From Nemertoderma westbladi (lineage: Eukaryota > Xenacoelomorpha > Nemertodermatida > Nemertodermatidae): 45,087 nucleotides of DNA. Position numbers and translations under genes: made by a program. Position 1 is the stretch's first letter; the number at the start of each line of letters is the position of its first letter. The stretch spans positions 1-45,087 of the forward strand of contig JAUCBJ010003759.1 of NCBI GenBank assembly GCA_032718475.1. Reading direction: 5' to 3'. Positions 24,901-32,000 of this stretch are shown in pieces. Below the pieces are notes generated by a model. The model did not search any database. It was given only the letters and a program-made list of their open reading frames with translations, and was not told where the DNA came from.

Positions 24901-25693
24901 GAGATTGCTAACTACTTACGTATTGGATTGTGAACAAGCTTGTTGCTCACTCGCCTACACTAAAGCCACAGCAACCACGCCTCTATCCGGCGGCAATAAA
25001 GCCTTACTGCACTGCCTTCTCAGACTCACAACCGAGTACCTTAAAGAAACCGAAAGTAATTGGGAGTACCTTTTGCTTCTCTTTAATGTTTTAGCGGCTG
25101 CAGCGAAATCCACCGAAGGTCGCGGAATTATCTGGAAGATGAATTTCCTTCAGGGATTCTCTGACCTAAATCTTCCAAAAGTCTCGACTAAAAATAGAAC
25201 GAAATCTCCATGGAAACACCACCCGTATCAGCTGTGGTTCAAAATTCTTCTGAGTTTTAGTTTTTACGACGACGGCCAGTTGCTGATCGCTAAGCTCTCG
25301 AATTCAGTCGATATCCTCCTAGACTTTATCGACGAACTTCCTCTTATACTCTCTAAGACTCCGTTTATTATTCTCCGTAATCTCAGTTTCTCGTCGACAA
25401 ATAAACCCAAGATCCTCGCCAACCCGCGGTTCATATCGTGTCTAAAACGGAGACTGAACGACCAATCAGAACCTTTCTATCAGCTGATAGCGTGTAACAC
25501 ACTGTGGGCGTTGTTGTATAACAATCAGAAAGCGAGAGTTTCAATTAAAAACGCCGGTATTCCCTCGACACTGCAGAGTCAGTTGACTGAATATTTGAAT
25601 AACACCGAGAATAATGATTCGAGTTTCTTAACAACTGAATATTTGCATCACATTGATTGCGTGATTAGTTTAATAGATGGAAAACAGAAATAA
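18935..25693 (+). CDS. RTTN: Rotatin, intronless
   Basis: A single uninterrupted frame of 2252 codons, close to human rotatin in length. Rotatin is a centriole/basal-body protein needed for building full-length centrioles, for ciliogenesis and for left-right axis formation (Drosophila relative: Ana3). The first about 120 residues match the rotatin N-terminal armadillo-like domain (FIVKLGHRLEDIRVRALNSL, then LLEWFNF and GGIEFLCQL). Leucine-rich helical repeats run through the whole protein, with low-complexity linkers (for example about 340-395 and 1530-1620). The C-terminal block with TPFIILRNLSFSSTNKPKIL and CNTLWALLYNNQKARVSIK is typical of the family. Two adjacent ATGs (18935, 18938) are possible starts; the second has G at +4. 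Absence of introns is unusual, since vertebrate RTTN has dozens of exons; a processed retrocopy that replaced the parental gene, or wholesale intron loss, would explain it. From about 24,700 codon use shifts towards C/G-ending codons (more CTC, TCG, GAC). No poly-A tail remnant or target duplication was noticed. Confidence 0.93.
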   Translation: MMDESEPLRSDINVNDFIVKLGHRLEDIRVRALNSLVQKLEFNLINVSDLVQEKLIFVRLLEWFNFAECGKQVQVFKLLYILSTQPSGARNLQEVGGIEFLCQLKRNISDAAQIKTIDDIVAILLRLPSDEAIDSCMYVPHDQLNVEGKEVRGTTLSTTRDRAEIIPSIPKHAFSELHVGYFLENTSQTSTVAFSTAKSSLLAVSLDTQHSKCVILPVLPWIGLTSTDRQVLASAETSLRDSKQNKLVNTSQFVSDVVLHDFPAEVLIQRPSIVSLLLNLMGQTNMPEDVSLSVIKCLITQTTNLLQRSLIYSDPGFHSINKQDNPNGDGSLSSTTLSSHPVCSQVPVGGVTELLADVAIPRKSMVISTSSDNVIEVSDGYKASGGDSSQSTGNMSNIPVDQTLDTDTRSLRNMQISIPEYCLKMIASGSALCMDSNITLVSKCIELMDVSTKLFIQCVSVDAIWVEDSDVSRLLIPQLQSIFESLSQAIIFHHHVGDTKLGRRENEVEIHRIIYLDLSSLMMNMLTNCISIGHISQLITSNISPVINYLAWDAFYQLPSPLLMDLHAKILPDEHKKLAEANCICESMYSLWKFQSSEGPYNQLIDWAEQAVLALGFLDDMSEFLQKIVQLTSNICSHVEPSPYLVHSCRKMLLLYMAHPLNIVRSLTLSHIRDMVKAALCVDNVCDPVSTSCNKARFVLSTNILEQLCAYGLDDAIGSVGDCSLEVIELLFKGRLLMTGVVWDEFIKSVTPVLPLLQSMSSKTTSLGCCLVGLSEEPTIFLSYIDRLKGSLRALLSPEPSVRGWGLSKIAEILRVEDGGETKLPYMASAPMPDIKDILVVENPKLLEIESSRIVFTRKNLIGVHEIFTSGTISMDVRRSALEQLSVMLEDREMHTQFCEEGGLEQVIRTVESAIMKPNAEQQYNDESLNMMAPGLTILKLLVHHNAALRHDIANDPSWYLIAIRCALTLPANHRVCYETAHLLTLLLFNEYILYQNKETEGNQVTVLSFKDVIKNRYHLPFIPSLTHDTVSPFTLTNVPNPETLKGTPTMEKIKVAYNQGFHGDRDSLVAFSLLQNKDITTKYVAPKNLMMSFADYVICWSTYTGSGLSQCLTSITNATGHYSVRYNISKLLAYLQITRLTKLGYNFINELLQSDWLEIFSKFLKVLPVSCEDERLLTSVISLLLQVLLDIPNEKGREPVVQLIEIINYKSSSSLLEYITNKNMDLVSIALPECHVEARHDLRRGVLLLVNYLNMLLPEDNSWQLSSGASVLSYHLPIMQVLLNELNIADAHKYYDIAAIHQTVQCIVCVTSQRGWSNRNDDICDQTVSALLDVIVAFHEGRGGTARSYLGRSVTLSAAMALRHLTCENSMNSQGNLVIEPFIYRNHNNQHGLIWLLPLWAYRSVEVRAAGLGIASAVSAVSLGRVYLTQACHQLAGGLWALMLNILLDSSECSQVRQEAALVLCNMVNETSLKLAESQSDDQLHSDSSVVPDEKSYQGPCVVDEDSGLTIYEHQALEALIQHTQFFKKVSAMISQTFTAPVSALPTTHWTAGNPPDSDFTLTDGGEADLSSAAQSLSLPPNNASQLDISNQELSANSGLLIDNTTEPVKPQSRSIITPSLCASVLQLCQNLVCVSPQYLARSILKDGVLGELTKLCGGEKLSHILKLYIKGGRADREKLNVLFLEVAWLVEEIISTFQSVVYVDAIASTSVLLQPIFMLRIIRLGMSVSSGISDTTISKHAKQQLFVIWDSMVNFLLKCLLIRKDDALPNIVTALSNVWKPFIDDIQLIVSSTECPPARDSSLRFLSVLFGYIGKAKSLCGATVLSVDNEVHCISVFESFLDDEETKKFSSGCVLSKCLVEVYEAHLSSSNPRAEAVLANDALRNLLYISTTAKQHCLESGLVESTIDRLKQLNAKLNIDSLDKQKRKRYEESRLRAIVGSLKLLQSLLHSSKAAKLAALHSGLTHTIQKLWQWCCLSCSVLLSPVLRLLTTYVLDCEQACCSLAYTKATATTPLSGGNKALLHCLLRLTTEYLKETESNWEYLLLLFNVLAAAAKSTEGRGIIWKMNFLQGFSDLNLPKVSTKNRTKSPWKHHPYQLWFKILLSFSFYDDGQLLIAKLSNSVDILLDFIDELPLILSKTPFIILRNLSFSSTNKPKILANPRFISCLKRRLNDQSEPFYQLIACNTLWALLYNNQKARVSIKNAGIPSTLQSQLTEYLNNTENNDSSFLTTEYLHHIDCVISLIDGKQK

Positions 25694-25849
25694 TCTGAAA
25701 AGTTTTTATTATAGTTTTATTAGTTATGTCTATAAAATTGACTAACAAACTACATGTATATATAATGGGAGTTCTAATATTATCCGCCATTTTATAATAA
25801 TTGAAATTATCTTTTGTATTTAAATTTCACTAATTAATATTGTAGTGGT

Positions 25850-26491
25850 ATACATGTCGTGGAATATAGTGTCGTTTCGTTATTCAGGTACCTAGATCCC
25901 CCTCACACTCTCCACCAAATTTTTCTACAAATCTTAATGAGATTATTGCATGAAATTTGAAACAGAGATAATTTCACCTCCCGACCACTGACTTGGTGAA
26001 CCAGAATTTTTATTTTTACTTTCATTCTTTAGCTACAAGTGTTTAATAAACGTGTCTCCGGCGATATTTCATCAGTTATAATCCAGTTATTCTTCAACCT
26101 TATAGTGATTCGTTGGTACTGTTAGAAAGCTGGCCATGTAAGGATTCAAAATACCGCAATCTGAATTTCGCTGAAAAATAGCTGAGATATGAGCTTTCAA
26201 AAGTTCCAAGATTTTATTATAATTAATAAACACACCGGGTATGTTCCAGAATATGGTGTTTGTTTATGTAATGGAATAAAATAGCAATATCGATGGAGAC
26301 ACCTTTTTCTAACGCTTGTAGCTAAAGAATGAAAGCGAAGGTGAAACTATCACGGGGAGGTGAAACTATCTCTATTTCAAATTTCATGCAATCTCATTAA
26401 GATTTAACAATTTATGAGGGGGGGGGGGGGGGGGGGGGGTAGTGGTGGGCAGCTACCTGAATAACGACACAATATTCCAGGACATGGTGAA
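25850..26491. mobile_element. Foldback/MITE-like element, copy 2
   Basis: The left end (about 25852) reads ATGTCGTGGAATATAGTGTCG and then TTATTCAGGTA. The right end is its inverted counterpart, TACCTGAATAACGACACAAT..TTCCAGGACATGGTG, ending near 26491. Inner arms also match in inverted orientation (TCTTAATGAGATT..GCATGAAATTTGAAA and TTTCAAATTTCATGCAATCTC). The right arm contains a 22-bp poly-G run (26418-26439) where the left arm has a shorter C-rich run. Related to 340-1125. It lies about 160 bp after the rotatin stop codon, so it may be inside that gene's 3' UTR. No coding capacity. Confidence 0.75.
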
Positions 26492-27060
26492 GGAAGTGCA
26501 CTTTTTTAATTTTGTGTGCACTTTAAAGTGTGCATAATTATTTTGTAATAAAGTGCATTTATTTACATTTACATTAGTGCACTTACTTACCGTTGTATAA
26601 TATTTACTGTATATATAAAATGCACCATTTACTTTTTTATATAAAAAATTCACTTATTTTTTATATAATTCCACTTATAGGGTCTGTCTATAGTGTCTAC
26701 TCGAATAAGAGTTCGAGGAATTTGTTTAAATTTATAATTTTGTGGTCCGATGTTCTTGAGTTGATATTACTTATATGACTTTTGAATTTAACTTACTTAC
26801 ATCGGTAATAAATTGCACCATGACCTACTTACCATATATAGAAGGTCATTATTGCACTTATTTACTTTTGCATATAAAGTGCACTTACTTAATTTTGTAT
26901 ATATAGTACACTATTTTCTTTTGTATATAAAGTGTGGATACTATACTTATTTTTGTATAAGTAACAATGCACTTATTGAAATTTGCATATAAACTGCACT
27001 TACTTACTTTTGTATTAAATATTATTTACATATTTTAGTATAACATCAAAAAAGTAATCT
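26492..27060. repeat. Degenerate AT-rich satellite-like array (TTTTGTATATAAAGTGCAC words)
   Basis: Repeated, diverged units built on TTTTGTATATAAAGTGCACTTACTT, with about ten recognisable occurrences of a (T)GCAC(T)TA.TTA.TTTTGTATATAA pattern at irregular spacing of about 30-60 bp. Many units contain a TATATAAAG TATA-like word, but these are part of the repeat and I do not call promoters. No protein coding seen. Confidence 0.6.
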
Positions 27061-28300
27061 CCCTTTAGTTTTGTATATAAAGTTCTTGTTTATGTAATGA
27101 CAAACACTAATTTGTTACAAAAGTTAACACAAAAATGAAATAGTTACTTTTAATAACTTAAGTAGTAAAACACAAAAATGATCCGGTCTGTCTGTTATGT
27201 AGACGTGGTAGTAGGCGTAATGCAGCAGCAAACTTTATTATGTGAACCGGGCTTAATGGTTTAAAGCGCAACCATCTTTTTTTTTATATGTAAACTTGTA
27301 TAAACTAATTTAATTAAAAATACTAAATTTTTTTCTCAAATGTGTAGAATAACTTCTTAGGTACCTACTATCTCAAAGTAATAGCCAAAACCAACTACTG
27401 TTATTACTCTAATACTTTTTATACTCTCAGCGGGACCGGCAACGGTACGCAGTAAACTTCGCCCGCGCGAAAGTTTCGCCCGGAGCAATCTTCGCCCTCA
27501 AAATGAGTGAGTGTTAACAACATCGTTTATTGTTTTGGTTAGAAAAATTCGTCTCTGTAACTTATCGTGTCTGTAATCTGCACCTTTCCCTCAATCGGGC
27601 GAAGGATGGACGCGGGCGAAGATTTCCCGCGGGCGAAGGTTGGACGCAGGCGAAGATTGCACCCAACCCAACCTAATGATTTTATTTAAGCCAATAGGCC
27701 TATGTGCCTTCAAGTAGGGCCTACGACGTCTTTCGTTATTGTGTTGAGAGCAATACTATTTACTATTATATATGCAATACTGTATGCATTTGTATATTCT
27801 TCCACTAGCTATATTTGTTTAGATTAACATTGTGTGTGTATTAATTTGAATTATATAAAATCAATATCTTGAAAAACAATAAATTATAAATGCGATTTAT
27901 TATACAACAGTTAATTTAATTGAAGTAAATTTTATTCAGTAATTTTAACAGTACGTAACTCCAGGGGCAATTGGATGCGCGGTGCAATATATCACATTAC
28001 AGATTTAAAATTCCGGCCTAGCCATATTGTGTTGTGACTTCTGATCTCTTAAACTGTGGCTATCAGGTACTGTAATTTAGTTACAAAACAATAATTCATA
28101 AGTATTATAAATTATCAGTTATTATAATAATTATAGGCCTATTTCTGGTACCGCTGACACTTTCGAATTTTGCGCAAACCTTTTCTATTTCGATTCTCTA
28201 TCAATTCATATAACTATCAAATAAAAACCAGTTAGCTAAAAACCAGTTCCATATAATAAATGCCTTATGCTATCGTTTTGAAATGTTACAAGCTTTGAAT
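27061..28300. other. Intergenic; contains a TTCGCCC/GGGCGAA foldback
   Basis: Mostly AT-rich with no gene. At about 27456-27500 four CTTCGCCC-type words appear (CTTCGCCCGCGCG, TTTCGCCCGG, GCAATCTTCGCCC). At about 27597-27661 their inverses follow (GGGCGAAGGA, GCGGGCGAAGATT, GCGGGCGAAGGTTG, GCAGGCGAAGATTGC). The two clusters can pair across a loop of about 100 bp. Two TAGGCCTA palindromes occur (about 27696 and 28134). Confidence 0.5.
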
Positions 28301-28440
28301 AAAGCACAAATTATTGCTGCAAAGTATCTACAGTGCCTTCAATCTCTAAAGCACAAACTATTGCTGCAAAGTATCTACAGTGCCTTCAATCTCTAAAGCA
28401 CAAACTATTGCTGCAAAGTATCTACAGTGCCTTCAATCTC
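28301..28440 (+). repeat. Three tandem copies of a 47-bp repeat
   Basis: Units begin at 28301, 28348 and 28395 with AAAGCACAAA..ATTGCTGC and end CAGTGCCTTCAATCTCT. They are nearly identical (first unit differs at one position near the start; the last lacks its final base). A recent local duplication about 570 bp upstream of the TTC16-like start; no known function. Confidence 0.9.
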
Positions 28441-28804
28441 GTGCCTGTTCTTCCCTCATTCTCTATACGTTCATTCCAGAAACATAAAAGCGGGGGGTTA
28501 TTCGTAAAATAGAGCTGGGGAATTTATGGGATTACATGAAATATAGGCAGTTTATGCGTTTAAATTCAGGAGTTAAAGTCAAAAGATTTAGTTGAAAATG
28601 TTAACTTTTTACAAACAATTTCTGCCAATAACGAAATGTTCGTACATAATATGGACAGAAGAGATGTTGTCATGAGATATTTTGAGATAAAGTAGCATGA
28701 TTTCGAAGATTCAAAATGGTTCCCAAACCGGCTTACTTGTCATAGCACGTCTTTGAGGTTTGTACCTCACTGGGTGTATTAATTTGCCATGTGGTTGCGG
28801 AATG

Positions 28805-28817
28805 GTTGCCTAGCAAC
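28805..28817. promoter_or_regulatory. Consensus RFX X-box upstream of the TTC16-like gene
   Basis: GTTGCCTAGCAAC matches GTNRCC-N(0-3)-RGYAAC at every constrained position with a one-base spacer; the match extends to ATGGTTGCC...CAACCAT. It ends 189 bp upstream of the TTC16-like ATG, within the usual promoter-proximal range for X-boxes of cilium genes. RFX control of this gene is inference from position and motif. Confidence 0.6.
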
Positions 28818-29005
28818 CATATAATATTTGGCAAACCATCCAATCAATTCCCCTTATTTATTTATACTAGTGGAAACTATCACAATCCCAATGAGATTGC
28901 TATTTTTAACGAATATGTTGTACGTTAATTTAAATTTCAATAAACAATGAACACGGTATTCCACGTCTCTTAAAAACGGCGCAGTTTTCCAGAAAGGTAA
29001 GACTG

Positions 29006-32000
29006 ATGGAAGGAAAGATTCAGTTTACGGATGTGGAACTTTTGGATGCTGAATTATTCGCCGAACAGCTAACAAAAGATCTGATCGATAATGCAGAAAG
29101 ATTGTTGCACGATGAAGCAATAACATTGCAAGACGATAACGGCACAGTTGAACTTGTAGTTGAGAAATCAGATAAGAGAATTGAAGTTGTAGGTGAGAAA
29201 ACAGATCAAAGAATTGGAATTATATATGAGAATGATGAATCAAATCAAAGAACTGCACATTTAGTTGAGATAAATGAAGTAACAGTTGCACATTTGACTG
29301 ATAGTTATGGTACGAAGAAGCATGAAGAGGTGGTAATAGATAAAGACGTTGTTGAGGATGTTAATACAGATGGCGGTGCGGTCACTCAGAAAGATATTAT
29401 TGAAGTCATGAAGACAGGTGATGATGATGTGGTAGTGAAAGAATATGAGACCACGGCGGAAGATGCTGGTGTGATTATGAAGAAAGATGACGTCATGGTG
29501 AAAGATGCTGGTGTAGTGATAAATGAAGATGACGTCACGGATAAAGATGCTGATCTAGTGATAAAGGAAGATGACGTCACGGATAAAGATGCTGATCTAG
29601 TGATAAAGGAAGATGACGTCACAGCGAAAGATGATGATGTAGTGATAAAGGAAGATCACGTCATGGCGAAAGATGCTGATGTAGAGTTAAAGGAAGATGA
29701 CGTCACGGCTAAAGATGCTGATGTAGTGATAAAGGAAGATGACGTCACGGCTAAAGATGCTGATGTAGTGATAAAGGAAGATGACGTCACGGCTAAAGAT
29801 GCTGATGTAGTAATAAAGGAAGATGACGTTAGAGCGAAAGATGTTGATGTAGTGATAAAGGAAGATGACGTCACGGCTAAAGATGCTGATGTAGTGATAA
29901 AGGAAGATGACGTCACGGCTAAAGATGCTGATGTAGTGTTAAAGGAAGATGACGTCAGGGCGAAAGATGCTGATGTAGTGATAAAGGAAGATGACGTCAC
30001 GGCTAAAGATGCTGATGTAGTGATAAAGGAAGATGACGTCACGGCTAAAGATGCTGATGTAGTGTTAAAGGAAGATGACGTCAGGGCGAAAGATGCTGAT
30101 GTAGTGATTAAGGAAGAAGACGTCACGGCGAAATATGCTGATGTAGTGATAAAGGAAGATGACGTCACGGCTAAAGATGCTGATGTAGTGTTAAAGGAAG
30201 ATGACGTCAGGGCGAAAGATGCTGATGTAGTGATAAAGGAAGATGACGTCACGGCTAAAGATGCTGATGTAGTGATAAAGGAAGATGACGTCACGGCTAA
30301 AGATGCTGATGTAGTGTTAAAGGAAGATGACGTCAGGGCGAAAGATGCTGATGTAGTGATAAAGGAAGATGACGTCACGGCTAAAGATGCTGATGTAGAG
30401 TTAAAGGAAGATGACGTCACGGCTAAAGATGCTGATGTAGTGATAAAGGAAGATGACGTCACGGCTAAAGATGCTGATGTAGTGATAAAGGAAGATGACG
30501 TCACGGCTAAAGATGCTGATGTAGTAATAAAGGAAGATGACGTTAGAGCGAAAGATGTTGATGTAGTGATAAAGGAAGATGACGTCACGGCTAATGATGC
30601 TGATGTAGTAATAAAGGAAGATGACGTTAGAGCGAAAGATGTTGATGTAGTGATAAAGGAAGATGACGTCACGGCTAAAGATGCTGATGTAGTGATAAAG
30701 GAAGATGACGTCACGGCTAAAGATGCTGATGTAGTGATAAAGGAAGATGACGTCAGGGCGAAGGATGTTGATTTTATCTTGAAGGAAGATGCTGATGTGG
30801 TTATCACGAAAGAGGCCTGTGACAATATTAATACCGATGCAAGCAGGGTTTTGAAAGACGGTGCTGACGTGGCCCTGGTTGATGATGATGTCGATAATGA
30901 CGTCGGTTTGATAAGAGGAAGCAGTGGAGTGAGATTCAGTATTGACGATGTTGAATTTGTGGAATCTCATGCAGTCGACACTGATGTGAATAATCAATAC
31001 GAAGAATTTGATGAGGGCGAATTTAATATCGATGACTTAACTGATGTTAGTGGAGCTTCTACACGGAGGCATGATGAGTCTATGATTACGATCAGCAGTG
31101 AACGTTCATATACAGATGATGGACAATTAAAGGTATTGGTTCCCATGACAGGTGTGGTTGTTGTGGCCTCTGATGATGCAAAGTTCGAAGTAGCTGAAAG
31201 TAGCGAGGGTCCACCTAATGACGAAGGACCACCCAAGTTTAGTTTACTAGTAGATGATGAAGAGGTCGACGATGATATAGCGATGAGGGTGTCGTATATT
31301 TCGAATAGCCGGAGGGGGAGCCTGATGTTGGGGGATAGTTTACGTGAAGCAGCAGAACAGAAGCGGAAGATGCGTTCCTGGGCCGAGATAATGAACCAAA
31401 AGGCGCAGTCAGTGTTGGCCGAGGCGCGGAAATCATTGGCTGATAATGACCTCCCGCGAGCGATCGTATACCTCGGGAAAGCGATTAAAATAAAACCCAA
31501 TGACGTTGCATTGTACGTGGGCCGTGCTGAGGCGTATATTCAGCTGTGCGACTTCCAATCCGCAATATTGAACTATAAACAGGTGTGCCGAATGGAAGCA
31601 GATAACCCAGGATATGAGAGAAGACTCGCGTTCCTATACTACTTCTACGGACAGACGCAGTTCGATCAGGGGCTGTACACCGAGGCCTTGGCTAACTTTA
31701 GTTGCGCTGCTGAGATGCAACCCAATGAGGCGGGGTACCACACCCGGAGTGTTGCGTGTCTGGCCTCATTGGGTCGCCACGGAGAGTGTCTGGCTCTGGT
31801 TAACCGCCAACTGGAGCGGGAGTCAGGGAACCTTGATCTACTAATTATGAGGGCCCGACTCCATCAACTGTTTAACAACACCTCCCTCTGCTATTTCGAC
31901 GTGAAAGACGTTCTGGAGATGGACCCCTCCATAGAAGAGGCAATGAAACTGAAACAAGAACTTGAAGAGAAAGCGCAACATTATAAAGCGCAGGCCATAC

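Noticed and set aside
26593-26778. Short hydrophobic frame in the AT-rich array
   Set aside because: Translation of the degenerate TATATAAAG repeats; no start context or domain.
28301-28440. CRISPR-like repeat
   Set aside because: The three 47-bp units are directly adjacent with no unique spacers, in eukaryotic DNA: a plain tandem duplication.
28994-29006. Splice donor (AAAG|GTAAGA) just before the TTC16-like ATG
   Set aside because: Consensus is good, but use of it would remove the ATG and start of a 4.1-kb intact frame. Could be an alternative 5' UTR donor; not supported further.
29656-30825. Antisense open frame of 389 codons (Ser/Thr-rich) across the repeat array
   Set aside because: It mirrors the 42-bp repeat of the sense gene: 42 is divisible by three, so an open antisense unit stays open throughout. 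No domain, and the sense frame leads into a clear TPR domain.
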